64,000 nt of DNA from Aliivibrio fischeri (lineage in GTDB: Bacteria; Pseudomonadota; Gammaproteobacteria; Enterobacterales; Vibrionaceae), in contig CP160630.1 in the NCBI GenBank assembly GCA_038993745.2, forward strand, positions 806,001 through 870,000, given 5' to 3'. The position numbers and the translations under genes are program-made. Below, one piece after another: positions 1-8,868 of the stretch. Position 1 is the first letter of the stretch. Each line of letters starts with the position of its first letter. The notes below the pieces were generated by a model. It was given only the letters and a program-made list of their open reading frames with translations. It did not search any database and was not told the origin of the DNA.

Positions 1-1871
1 AGTAAGTCAGATACTTCTTTAAAACGTGCAGGTGCAACACCATGAAGATCCTCTAACGCAGTCGTTAACTTGTCACTCTCAAAGACCATTTCACCTGTTA
101 CGGTACCAAATAAAACGTATTCACTGCGTTTGACAATCAATTCCGCTTTTTTAGAACTCAATTCAACGGTATCACCATACAATTTTATGGCTTCGTTAAT
201 CTCATCAATCGCTTTACTGTAAAAATGCGTTTTAGCATGTTCATCAACCGAACTAATAACTTGATTTAATACTTGTTTAGGTAAAACATAAGCATAGTAA
301 TATGAGTTTGCTTGGCTTTTAATCCAAGATTTACGCATATATTCCTCTACTCCTTTGCTGTCTCCTAACATCACATTTTTAGCTAGCGCTTCATCTTCTA
401 GCATCGAAGAATAATTGTATTTTTGATGTTCTAATTTAAGATTATTTACGCTTGCCATTAATTTTGTTAATCGTCGATCTACAGATGATGATAAAACAAC
501 ATTGCGATCCAGGTAATCACGCAAGATAATCATATCTTTATGAATCGAATCTAGTTCCGTAAATTGATTCACTTGGCTCAAACGCTCTTTTTTTAGCTCT
601 TCTTGTTCTTGCCCATACCAAATACGTAACTGGCTGTTTTGAACATCAACCGCTTCACGATAGGGAGCTAGCGATACAACATCAGATGAGTTGTTATCTA
701 ATGCATTTTCAATTTCCCATGGGGGCTGAGATAAAAAAGTAGCAGCTTGAGCTGGTTTTATTCGAGATGACGTATCAGATAAAGAAACAGCATTATTATC
801 AGCTACCGTAAAAGCAAAGCTTTTTAATAAAACAGTAAATGTAATCAAGCACAAACACGCAGCTAAGCTCGCTTCCAAATATTTGAATCGCCCTAAACGA
901 AAAACATCATACTTACTACTTTTTCTCAGCACTAAATCTGCATTTCTTAACTGAGTAAACAAAGGCGCATTGTGACTTCCTTGCATTACATTGATATCAA
1001 TGTGAGCAAGCGCTTGAGCAAATGAAATAGGTGTTAAGCCATGCGTTCTTGGCTTTGTCACAACTAAACGAAGTAAATTCCATACTGTTTTAGGAATTGT
1101 ATGCGGACGCTTACGCTGCTGTAAGAGGGATTTCCAGTCGTTATTATCTGAATAGCCGTTAAATAAAGCACAAGCTAACAATGCCATTGAATAAACATCG
1201 TCTTGTGGCACCGCTTTTCCTGATTCTATATATTTAGGTGAAGCATACGAAAGACTAGCTTCGTTATATTCTTTTGAATCATTAATATATTGAGCAGCAC
1301 CAAAATCAATCAGTTTAATACTGTCATCTTCACAAATAATTATATTAGATGGTTTGATATCTAAATGACAAATACCTTTAGTGTGAATGTATTCTAATGC
1401 TCCAGCTAATTGATAAATTAACCATGCAATGTGATCATGACGAAAACTTTTATATTTATGGCGAGTCAGCTTTTCAGCTACAGATTCCCCTTCGGCCCAT
1501 TTATACATAAAATATGGGCGATCAAACTCATTACCTAGTTTAATGAAATCAATTATACTCGGGTGTTGAGCAACTTCTAAATGCGTCGCTTCTGCAACGA
1601 ACATATCTTGAATATGTTCAGGTTGCTCTGAATTCAATACTTTACAACAGATCTGCTTTTCAGGTTCATCTTTCTTTGCTAAGCGGTATAACGTTGTTTT
1701 CTGATTATGGGACTCAATAGTTTCTAATACATCAAACTGTGAAAATAAGACATGCTCTAGCCTTGGCTTTAATTTATTCGCCAATGTTTGTTCATTCTTT
1801 TTTTTCTTTTCGATCGCTTTAACAACTAACTGATTAATAAAGTCGTTAGTTGATCCCTGCAATTCAGACAC
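1..1871 (-). CDS. PpkA-type Ser/Thr protein kinase (partial, 3' end beyond left edge)
   Basis: The minus-strand frame stays open from a GTG at 1871 to the window edge (about 623 codons). An AAAGAG ribosome site lies about 7 bases upstream and an in-frame stop lies just before, so GTG is the only credible start. The N-terminal ~290 residues are a Hanks-type kinase: an invariant-lysine candidate in KQICCKVL (~residue 77), the catalytic loop CHLDIKPSN (~167) and the DFG motif in IDFGAAQY (~187). The glycine loop is poorly conserved. One hydrophobic transmembrane segment (~322-345) follows, then a charged, probably periplasmic helical region that is cut off. This layout matches PpkA-like kinases that control T6SS assembly by threonine phosphorylation; no Fha or phosphatase partner is visible here. 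It lies 153 bases downstream of the KAS-like gene and may have its own promoter. The kinase call is firm; the T6SS role rests on context. Confidence 0.88.
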   Translation of the reverse strand, partial: MSELQGSTNDFINQLVVKAIEKKKKNEQTLANKLKPRLEHVLFSQFDVLETIESHNQKTTLYRLAKKDEPEKQICCKVLNSEQPEHIQDMFVAEATHLEVAQHPSIIDFIKLGNEFDRPYFMYKWAEGESVAEKLTRHKYKSFRHDHIAWLIYQLAGALEYIHTKGICHLDIKPSNIIICEDDSIKLIDFGAAQYINDSKEYNEASLSYASPKYIESGKAVPQDDVYSMALLACALFNGYSDNNDWKSLLQQRKRPHTIPKTVWNLLRLVVTKPRTHGLTPISFAQALAHIDINVMQGSHNAPLFTQLRNADLVLRKSSKYDVFRLGRFKYLEASLAACLCLITFTVLLKSFAFTVADNNAVSLSDTSSRIKPAQAATFLSQPPWEIENALDNNSSDVVSLAPYREAVDVQNSQLRIWYGQEQEELKKERLSQVNQFTELDSIHKDMIILRDYLDRNVVLSSSVDRRLTKLMASVNNLKLEHQKYNYSSMLEDEALAKNVMLGDSKGVEEYMRKSWIKSQANSYYYAYVLPKQVLNQVISSVDEHAKTHFYSKAIDEINEAIKLYGDTVELSSKKAELIVKRSEYVLFGTVTGEMVFESDKLTTALEDLHGVAPARFKEVSDL

Positions 1872-1924
1872 TGAATACTCTTTATAGCCACTTATTTAAT
1901 TGGTACACAATATTAATAAGTATG

Positions 1925-2012
1925 GGTGTTATTTTTCAATGCTATAAAACAAAACGAACACTTTCTCTAGACATTTAGTTAAAGTGACTACGCAAATAGA
2001 AAAAATAACACC
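1925..2012. repeat. nested inverted repeat between KAS-like and kinase genes
   Basis: GGTGTTATTTTTC (1925-1937) is matched by GAAAAAATAACACC (1999-2012), with one extra A. An inner pair CACTTT/AAAGTG lies between the arms. The structure occupies most of the gap between the KAS-like stop and the kinase start. It could be an RNA hairpin that attenuates or processes the operon transcript, or a protein-binding palindrome. No typical T-run terminator follows it in the operon direction. Confidence 0.5.
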
Positions 2013-2024
2013 ATGCTCTTCTTT

Positions 2025-2966
2025 TTATTTTTCTCTATTTAATATAAACAAAGAACGAGTATTATTTTGATCAAATAAAAAAGCAGTAGATAATACACCT
2101 ACGGTGCTTAAATGGTTCATGGTTGCTAGTGTTGCAATACCTGAACCACCTCCAATCGTTCCCCAAAACTCATTAGTTAAAGTCACTTGTTGAGCATAAG
2201 GGATCACTTCGCTTCTTGCTCCAATAGCAAAACCATAATCTTCCGTATGTGCACGTTCATTTGTCATGTCGCTATAAATAGGCCCTAAATTATCATGATG
2301 TTTACTTGCCGCACGAATCAATCGAGCACAACCTCTTCTGTCACTCGAGTGCCAATCAAATTGTGAATACACGATTTTACTTTGTGGTATCAACTTTAGT
2401 GTATCAAGCACATTCCGTTTAGTTAACACCATGCCAGCACCTCCCTCACTAGGTAATACTCCCCATGGATTAGTCCCTGACATTGCATCTTTAGAAGAAA
2501 TCAATGCTTCTTTTTTGTCATATAGACTATCAATAGCAATACACATGATTGCATCTGGTTCAGCTAAACTATTTAAGCATTCTTGTAAAAAAGCATTCCC
2601 GCTATTTTGACTGAATTTTATATTAGATAAATAATCTGAAAAGTCGCTCTCATCAATCCAATTACGCAAATCATGTTCTGAGATTTCTTGGGGAACCGAT
2701 AATAATAATGGTAAGGGTTTTAATGATATATGTAGTCTATCTAATAGCGGTGTAATTAATACATTTAGTGTTTCTTGTACCTTAGCCATTAGACACGTCT
2801 GATCAACAAATTCTAAAGACGCTACAGTATATTTTTCATTGCCGTCTTCATAAGTTGCAAAACGATCAATATCGGCTCGGGCAATTGCAATGGCTAACTC
2901 TGTATTCATTCCTGTTGGAACAACAATATCAGAGTCTAAAATATATTGATGTTGATATATACTCAT
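2025..2966 (-). CDS. thiolase-fold / beta-ketoacyl-synthase-like protein, T6SS-associated
   Basis: This 313-residue protein has the pattern of the ketoacyl-synthase (thiolase) superfamily: an N-terminal GxN-like segment, CIAIDSL where KAS enzymes have the GGVDSL strand, SEGGAGMVL, TEDYGFAIG and a C-terminal GTIGGGSGIATL glycine-rich loop. The nucleophilic cysteine motif that normally precedes the central helix is not recognisable (FSQNSGNAFLQECL at the expected place), so catalysis is doubtful. KAS-like proteins of this kind are found beside DUF2169 genes in T6SS clusters, where their role is not settled. The start codon overlaps the DUF2169 stop by one base, so the two are translationally coupled. 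The fold call is moderate to good; the function is unknown. Confidence 0.7.
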   Translation of the reverse strand: MSIYQHQYILDSDIVVPTGMNTELAIAIARADIDRFATYEDGNEKYTVASLEFVDQTCLMAKVQETLNVLITPLLDRLHISLKPLPLLLSVPQEISEHDLRNWIDESDFSDYLSNIKFSQNSGNAFLQECLNSLAEPDAIMCIAIDSLYDKKEALISSKDAMSGTNPWGVLPSEGGAGMVLTKRNVLDTLKLIPQSKIVYSQFDWHSSDRRGCARLIRAASKHHDNLGPIYSDMTNERAHTEDYGFAIGARSEVIPYAQQVTLTNEFWGTIGGGSGIATLATMNHLSTVGVLSTAFLFDQNNTRSLFILNREK

Positions 2967-3943
2967 TAAGACAATTCCACTAGATATGATGACGTCAACA
3001 AATGCTCTCTATTTTGGCAAGGAAACGCCGCTGTATATGTCGCCTCAATACGTTTATTTTCAGTATCAATCCATAATGTATACATCGGCATATTTATTTT
3101 TTCTTCTTTGCCATTAAAGACCGCAACCGCTTGAAATTTTTCGCTTGGGATCCGAAAAGACAGTGCATCATTATGACAAAACCCACTCACCATTAATCGC
3201 TCACCACCTTGTAAATAGCCATTACATTGCTGATCTTGCGGTGCCGATTGATAAAAACGAGCATCAAAATCTAAAGGCCAAACTGGACGTCTTTCTTCAA
3301 ACCATTTTTCATCAAACGTTCCAGCCCATTTAGCTCTGTCATGAAAAAATGGAGGCATAGGACCAAATCCTGCCACTTTTACTTTTTTACTGCTTGCTTG
3401 CCAATTTTGATCTGGATAAAAAATAGAAGGAACCTTTGCTTTTAAAAGTTCAGCATTAGTCTCTGCGGCACCACCACCAATTCTGTTTCGCTCATCGCCA
3501 CCAATAGCATTTGAATAATCAATATCACGCTCAATAAATGGCTGCGTCGTAGATACTGTAATACTGCCACTATGATCAACCCAATGCCTCTCACCCACAA
3601 CTTTAAGAGTTTTATCGATATGTTCATCGATCAATACACGACATAATTGACTATGTACTGGTTTCTTCGCGTAACTGCGAGCCTTCCCGTAAATTAATAC
3701 ATCTGTGTTTTTTTTATAAATAGGAAAGTCATGGTCAGCAACCATTGCAGAAAAGCCAGGTTCACCAAGATAAATTGGATCATCATTTAGCTCGAGATTA
3801 TCGACTTCTTCGCTCCAACTACCATCTAAAAAAGTCCAAGCTCTTTTCATACTCAGAATCCAAACTTCATGACCTTCTGAATCACGTTGAAAACGCCCCT
3901 TTAGAGTAAATGGTGACTCAGAATCAATATCCCACAGTTGCAT
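2966..3943 (-). CDS. DUF2169 family protein (T6SS adaptor/chaperone-like)
   Basis: This 325-residue soluble protein has the features of DUF2169: the N-terminal segment FTLKGRFQRDSEGHEVWILS, the motif VLIYGKARSY, SAIGG-like YSNAIGGDERN near residue 150, and a C-terminal FRIPSEKFQAVAVF segment followed by MYTLWIDTENKRIEATYTA. DUF2169 proteins are encoded with VgrG, PAAR or effector genes in many T6SS loci and are thought to help load effectors onto the spike. Here it sits in the hcp-vgrG operon, overlapping the helical-repeat gene upstream by 20 bases and touching the KAS-like gene downstream. No PAAR gene is visible in the window, so its cargo may be encoded elsewhere. The family call is confident; the role is taken from the family. 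Confidence 0.8.
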   Translation of the reverse strand: MQLWDIDSESPFTLKGRFQRDSEGHEVWILSMKRAWTFLDGSWSEEVDNLELNDDPIYLGEPGFSAMVADHDFPIYKKNTDVLIYGKARSYAKKPVHSQLCRVLIDEHIDKTLKVVGERHWVDHSGSITVSTTQPFIERDIDYSNAIGGDERNRIGGGAAETNAELLKAKVPSIFYPDQNWQASSKKVKVAGFGPMPPFFHDRAKWAGTFDEKWFEERRPVWPLDFDARFYQSAPQDQQCNGYLQGGERLMVSGFCHNDALSFRIPSEKFQAVAVFNGKEEKINMPMYTLWIDTENKRIEATYTAAFPCQNREHLLTSSYLVELS

Positions 3944-5249
3944 GCTTACCTCTTAAATTAAATCGCTCTCTCACTAATGGAATCGATTGAATATTATCAA
4001 AAAGGCCTTCCTGATCTTGTAAAGACAATTGAGGATGCCAATAAAAATGCACTCGGCTCATAATACATAGCTCTCGCCATAACCACTCACGTAAACTGGA
4101 TGACAACTCAGAGCTTTTCATTGCTTTGATTGAAGCATCAAAGGTTAATTTCTGCCCCATTCGAAACGGAACTGGTTTAACAACCTCAATTTGTTCTTGC
4201 CATTCAACAATTTCATGCAATGCATCTTGCCATTCAATGGTATTACCTAATTTTGAAGGTAAAAATGGAAACTCTTCTCCATAAACAAGAAATAAACCTT
4301 CACACCAAAGCTGCGCATCCACTTCATCTAATTGCATAAGATGCTCGATAATCAACGGCACTAGTTCAGTATCCCCACTTAAAATAAAATGGATAACCGC
4401 TTGTTCTTTTTCTATATCAAATAGTGAAAATTCTTTAAGCGTTAATAGCTTTGAATACGTATTTGCTGTTTCTGATGAGATTGTATCAACGGAATATTGT
4501 TGCCTAAACCACGTTGCTCTATCTTCTTTTAATATCAAGTTTTCAAATAATAAATCATCAACATTCGTTAATTCTTGAAGCCATTCAATACTACTACCTA
4601 CATTCATCAAAGCTAAATAAGAATGAAGCATCTTTTCTGGTAATTTTTTATCTTCAAGCCAATGCTTAATTAATGAAACACTAACACTTTGATTTATTAC
4701 TAAACAACGATAATAAAGCTCTCGCTTACTCGCGCCACCTTCAATAAAGCGAGCTAATAATTTATGAATATGATTAGAATTCGAACGAAGAATTAGAGAC
4801 ATTGCTAACTCAGGATCTAGCTGATCAATAATACCGATCCCTAACAGAGCTAGCTCATCATTTTCATGTTGACTCTCGATATTCTTACTTAAGCACAACC
4901 ATGCTAAAACTTCCGGATACTCACTATAAACAACATAAACAAAGCCACGGTGAATACGCAATAATGCAATAAATACTTTTTCAATTCCACTAAGTTGAGT
5001 GTCTAAAAGTGTAAGATAATCAATCTCTTTAGCTGGATATCCATTTTGATGAAAACGATATTGTTGTTTAATATAAAACGATGCAGTCTCTGCAGCTAAA
5101 ATGGCTTTTGTATAAAGAAAATTAACCATATTTTCGGAAAAAGAACTCAATTGCTCTTGCGCTAATGCGATATCAGCCATTGCTTGCTGTTTATCTGCAT
5201 CTGTCAGAGTTTTTTTTACATCATCAACTAAATAGCGGTATCGATTCAT
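3924..5249 (-). CDS. T6SS-operon helical-repeat protein (HEAT-like)
   Basis: This 441-residue protein has no signal peptide or membrane segment and is dominated by short amphipathic helices, for example ILRIHRGFVYVVYSEYPEVL and the run of Leu-rich helices from ~120 to 330. That suggests an alpha-solenoid of the HEAT type. It resembles in position and character the helical-repeat proteins (such as the TIGR02270 group) found beside DUF2169 and VgrG genes, but I cannot confirm family membership. It starts 9 bases after the DUF6484-like stop and its end overlaps the DUF2169 start by 20 bases, so it is tightly coupled in the hcp-vgrG operon. A scaffold or adaptor role for effector loading is a guess from context. 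Confidence 0.6.
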   Translation of the reverse strand: MNRYRYLVDDVKKTLTDADKQQAMADIALAQEQLSSFSENMVNFLYTKAILAAETASFYIKQQYRFHQNGYPAKEIDYLTLLDTQLSGIEKVFIALLRIHRGFVYVVYSEYPEVLAWLCLSKNIESQHENDELALLGIGIIDQLDPELAMSLILRSNSNHIHKLLARFIEGGASKRELYYRCLVINQSVSVSLIKHWLEDKKLPEKMLHSYLALMNVGSSIEWLQELTNVDDLLFENLILKEDRATWFRQQYSVDTISSETANTYSKLLTLKEFSLFDIEKEQAVIHFILSGDTELVPLIIEHLMQLDEVDAQLWCEGLFLVYGEEFPFLPSKLGNTIEWQDALHEIVEWQEQIEVVKPVPFRMGQKLTFDASIKAMKSSELSSSLREWLWRELCIMSRVHFYWHPQLSLQDQEGLFDNIQSIPLVRERFNLRGKHATVGY

Positions 5250-5257
5250 ATATCATC

Positions 5258-5761
5258 CTAATTAACTGCAATGGTAGAACCTTGAATTTTTTGCGCTTTT
5301 TCTGCTTGTGAAGTAATGTATTTCGCTTGAGTTGTCACTCTTCCATCACGACCGCTATATTTGGTTTGCGTCGCACCACTTCTTACTATCAATTCATTTT
5401 CAGCTTCAATAATCAATGATTTTGCTCTTAATATGACAGGCTGATCATCATCGAGTAACGAGAAAAAGATATCAGTTAAAACAGGCAATGTAATATCACC
5501 ATTTAAAAACTCAATACGACAAGTTAAGCCACTTTCAATAGCGAATTCCAATTCCGATTTACGAAATAAACGACCAATTTTAGCCAAAGCAGTGCTGCCC
5601 GTAGCTAAACCATCAAACTCAACGTAAATACGGTCAGACATTGTTGGATGTAAAGATATCACTTTCCCAAAACGAGGAACGCAAGCTAATGATTCAGCTT
5701 GCGAATTTTCGTCTATGGTACCAGTAACTTCTATTGAATTAGTTAACTGCAACCTTACCAC
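5258..5761 (-). CDS. DUF6484-like VgrG-linked protein
   Basis: This 167-residue protein has an SH3/OB-like beta-rich centre (GKVISLHPTMSDRIYVEFDG, then ALAKIG). The C-terminal half, VILRAKSLIIEAENELIVRSG, looks like a strand of VgrG beta-helix. This arrangement matches DUF6484-type proteins encoded directly after VgrG. The gene overlaps the vgrG 3' end by 23 bases, and both proteins end in the residues AVN. It probably acts with the VgrG spike, perhaps as an extension or adaptor at its tip; that role is inference. Confidence 0.6.
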   Translation of the reverse strand: MVRLQLTNSIEVTGTIDENSQAESLACVPRFGKVISLHPTMSDRIYVEFDGLATGSTALAKIGRLFRKSELEFAIESGLTCRIEFLNGDITLPVLTDIFFSLLDDDQPVILRAKSLIIEAENELIVRSGATQTKYSGRDGRVTTQAKYITSQAEKAQKIQGSTIAVN

Positions 5762-7817
5762 CTTTCACTGTTACGGTACTTGAACCTTCAATAGTAATCG
5801 CATTACCTGCTAATTTAATAGTGCCGTCACTGCTCATGACTAAAGAAGAACTTCCTGTTTGCAATACAATTTTACTGCCACTAATAATTTGCGTTGCGCC
5901 ATCAGTCTTATAAGATGTATTTCCTTGGACAGAAACCGTTAAATTTCCTCCAACGGTTTGATTATCATCGGCAGAAATATCACTATTACGAGATGCCCCA
6001 ACCGACAAATTACTATTTTCTGTTACGCTCAAGTCATCATTTTTACCAATACTTGTTGTACGGTTGTCACCAATATCTAATGTTGAATTATTGGTTACTG
6101 ATTGCGTTTCATTTGCATTGTATTTAACCGTTACATCTTGTTCGACCGTTTCAGTAAACGTACTATTAACCGTTGTTGTTTTATGTCCTTCAATCGTTTC
6201 TTTGTGATCGCCTTTCACTTCATTGGTTTGATGACGTTCGACAATTAAAAACTCATCTTGACCAATAGTTCTATAGCGATTATTCAAGACTTTGGTCGAC
6301 ATGTCTTTTTGTGCGTGAATATAAACTTCTTCTTGGTTAGCTTCATCTTCAAAGCTTAACTCGTTATACCCTGTTCCTTTATGAGTTTGAGTTCTAAAGG
6401 TTGTGCGTGTTTTATTTTCAGGTAAAGAATATGGCGGGTAATGAAGCCCGTTATATACCGCACCTGTAACTAATGGACGGTCAGGATCCCCCTCTAAAAA
6501 AGCAACGACTACTTCATGACCAATTCTTGGTAAATATACAGCGCCCCATGTCGGAGCTGCCATTGACTGACTAACACGGATCCAACAACTTGAATGCTCA
6601 TCACTTTGGCCATAACGATCCCAATGAAATTGCACTTTGATACGCCCAAGCTTATCAGTATAAATTTCTTCACCAGCTGGGCCAACAACAACAGCGGTTT
6701 GCGGGCCATCAACAACAGGAGCTGCAATCTTAGGTGCCTTAAATTCAATATCACGCGGTAAACAACTAAACTGATTTTGATATGTGGTTGGCATTTCATT
6801 GGCTTCATCTTCATGAACTTGAGGATCATAACCACTGTGCGTTACCGTCAAAATTGTATAATCTCGATTAAGCCCTCTTCTTGGGTGTTTATCTAAAATA
6901 AAACTGTACCCCGGAATTAATCGCATTACATTACTTGCAGCTTCAATCTGATAATTATCAACAATACTTTCAGCCATCAGCTCATCAGCACGAACCAAAC
7001 CTTGAGACGGCTCGATATAACGTCCAGGATAATCAAAAAAAGCTAAGTCAGTATCAATTAGGCCCGAGCTTTCCATTTTTTGAGGAATTCGTGGCTGTTC
7101 ATAATTATAATCAGTATGAGTTACATGGCCGGTACGTACTCGATTAATTGATTCTAAATCAAAGATATGTTCTCTATCCGCATTGCCACCACCATCAGCT
7201 TGGTAGATAACAGGGCCAACATATGAAGAATTTAACGGAGTATTTTCCAACTCTGCAATAGCGTCATTTTTATCAACAATAACCATTGTGTGATTAGCTG
7301 CTGTATGTTCAAAGTAGTACCATAGGCCGTGCTCAGCCAACAAACGCTGTACAAAATGACTATCACTTTCTCGATATTGTAAAACGTATTCTTTTGTCTG
7401 ATATAAAGCCGAAATATCAAATCGATAATCAGTTACTGCTGCACCATCTAATACTTCAGTAACAATATCAACCACTGATTTTTCTTGGAAAATACGACAA
7501 TCTTGACGTTGCGTTAAAAACCACAACTGCGGTACTAACGTAATTTGATAACGTGAAAAACGACGTCCTTCACCTAAATAACGAACTTCATTCACGACAC
7601 CATGAAACTGACGTGCAGTTCCAACACCTTGACCAAATATACTTAATAATGCAGGTTTTCTGATCAATTCATCAAACGTAATATCTGCATCAAGTGAAAG
7701 TAATGATAAGCTGACATGAAACGGTTTAGACAGCTCCTCAACTACATTAAAGCTCTCGACACGAAATTCGTGTTCTGTGCCAAGAACTTCAAACTTAAAT
7801 TCTATATCGCTAACCAT
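5739..7817 (-). CDS. vgrG: VgrG spike protein of the T6SS (TssI)
   Basis: This 692-residue protein is the trimeric spike that caps the Hcp tube. The N-terminal ~480 residues form the gp27/gp5-like base (YQITLVPQLWFLTQRQDCRI; YRESDSHFVQRLLAEHGLWY). Then come the OB-fold segment (EEIYTDKLGRIKVQFHWDR and CWIRVSQSMAAPTWGAVYLP) and a long beta-helix with repeats rich in TV, SV and N, ending in GGKVAVN. There is no C-terminal effector extension, so it is a plain VgrG close in length to V. cholerae VgrG-2. It lies 68 bases after hcp in the same operon. Effectors are probably carried by adaptors such as the DUF2169 protein. Confidence 0.97.
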   Translation of the reverse strand: MVSDIEFKFEVLGTEHEFRVESFNVVEELSKPFHVSLSLLSLDADITFDELIRKPALLSIFGQGVGTARQFHGVVNEVRYLGEGRRFSRYQITLVPQLWFLTQRQDCRIFQEKSVVDIVTEVLDGAAVTDYRFDISALYQTKEYVLQYRESDSHFVQRLLAEHGLWYYFEHTAANHTMVIVDKNDAIAELENTPLNSSYVGPVIYQADGGGNADREHIFDLESINRVRTGHVTHTDYNYEQPRIPQKMESSGLIDTDLAFFDYPGRYIEPSQGLVRADELMAESIVDNYQIEAASNVMRLIPGYSFILDKHPRRGLNRDYTILTVTHSGYDPQVHEDEANEMPTTYQNQFSCLPRDIEFKAPKIAAPVVDGPQTAVVVGPAGEEIYTDKLGRIKVQFHWDRYGQSDEHSSCWIRVSQSMAAPTWGAVYLPRIGHEVVVAFLEGDPDRPLVTGAVYNGLHYPPYSLPENKTRTTFRTQTHKGTGYNELSFEDEANQEEVYIHAQKDMSTKVLNNRYRTIGQDEFLIVERHQTNEVKGDHKETIEGHKTTTVNSTFTETVEQDVTVKYNANETQSVTNNSTLDIGDNRTTSIGKNDDLSVTENSNLSVGASRNSDISADDNQTVGGNLTVSVQGNTSYKTDGATQIISGSKIVLQTGSSSLVMSSDGTIKLAGNAITIEGSSTVTVKGGKVAVN

Positions 7818-7885
7818 ATCTTTTACCTGATACTAATATGCAAAATAGGGCCAACAATGTGCCCCTTGTATTAATTACGAAACGA

Positions 7886-8404
7886 TTACGCTTCGCGTGG
7901 TGTACGCCAGTCGTCGTTACCCGCAGTACCACATGTTTCATGAGTCACTTCAATTGCACGGTAAGTAAACTTAAGCACTTCTTCAGTTACGCGATCAGCC
8001 ATTGCAGCATCTTGACAGTGAGCCATGCGAGTTTGCATATCAACTAGTAGTGCATCAATCAGTTTAATTGTGTAGTAATGCTCTTGCTTACCTGAAGTCG
8101 ACGTACGGTAGAAGTTGATGCTACATTCAGGCAGTTTTTCACCAGATACAAGAGCATTGAATAGTAATGGAGAACAACGGTCTTGTTGTTTAGTTACAAC
8201 TACAGGACGGTGTACACGTTGACCAGTTGGTTGACCACTTTGAGGATCACGTGGAACAGTTAAAACATGGTCAAGTTCTTGAACAAGGAATTCATCAACG
8301 TGTGCTTCTTGCCATACGTTACCAACTGAATCTGCTGAATAAGCATCTTTAGTAATATCGCCTTGAGTTTCACCTTTAATTGACATATATGCTGGAGTTG
8401 GCAT
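7886..8404 (-). CDS. hcp: Hcp tube protein of the T6SS (TssD)
   Basis: This 172-residue protein has the same length as V. cholerae Hcp and clear family motifs: the start MPTPAYMSIKGETQGDIT, then VPRDPQSGQPTGQRVHRPVV, YRTSTSGKQEHYYTIKL, MAHCQDAAMADRV, and the end GNDDWRTPREA. It forms hexameric rings stacked into the inner tube and is secreted. The ATG is preceded by AAAGGA at good spacing. It is the first gene of the leftward operon, about 70 bases downstream of a predicted sigma-54 promoter start, and codon use is more regular than in neighbours, which suits a highly expressed protein. Confidence 0.97.
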   Translation of the reverse strand: MPTPAYMSIKGETQGDITKDAYSADSVGNVWQEAHVDEFLVQELDHVLTVPRDPQSGQPTGQRVHRPVVVTKQQDRCSPLLFNALVSGEKLPECSINFYRTSTSGKQEHYYTIKLIDALLVDMQTRMAHCQDAAMADRVTEEVLKFTYRAIEVTHETCGTAGNDDWRTPREA

Positions 8405-8868
8405 GCTATTATCCTTTCATTAATAATTATTTAAATTTGTTTAAGTTTACCAAATCGTTTATCACTACGATTGTAATTGAGATATTGCAACTGGCATGCC
8501 AATTTTTAAACCCTTTAAATTCAAAAAGTTACAAACCTCAATCTATTTACGCCCAATTTATTGAAACAATTTATTGTTTATTTTTCCAATAAATTGGATA
8601 GAAGAAAACATTCTATCTTCAAATAAACATAATGATAGGTGATATAAATATCAAATAAGAAAAAAGTCATAATGACATGTATTTTAGTTATTATAACTAC
8701 AATAAAAATCACAATAACTACACTGTATAAATAATAACGTTAATAATAGATTTAATTATCTATATTTCATCTAAAACTAGGCCTTATAAATAGGCTTTCA
8801 AAAAAAGTTTATTTTATATTTAGTATAATCAGCCAAATTTTTACTCTGGCTAATGATTGAAACTAACT
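8405..8868. other. divergent intergenic region between hcp and clpV
   Basis: This stretch of about 460 bases is strongly AT-rich and holds no convincing gene. It contains the sigma-54 promoter for hcp and presumably the promoter for clpV and upstream activator sites for VasH. I found no sigma-54 motif with correct spacing facing clpV. Confidence 0.6.
8484..8502 (-). promoter_or_regulatory. sigma-54 (-24/-12) promoter of the hcp operon
   Basis: On the minus strand the sequence reads TTGGCATGCCAGTTGCAA. The -24 GG (8500-8499) and -12 GC (8488-8487) are separated by exactly 10 bases, as sigma-54 RNA polymerase requires, and both elements match the YTGGCA-N6-TTGC consensus. Transcription should begin near 8475, about 70 bases before the hcp ATG. 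A VasH-type activator with an intact GAFTGA loop is encoded nearby, and VasH/RpoN control of hcp operons is known in V. cholerae. Confidence 0.8.

Noticed and set aside
8484..8506. A plus-strand sigma-54 promoter for clpV in the same palindrome
   Set aside because: With -24 GG at 8493-8494 the -12 position reads TT instead of GC.
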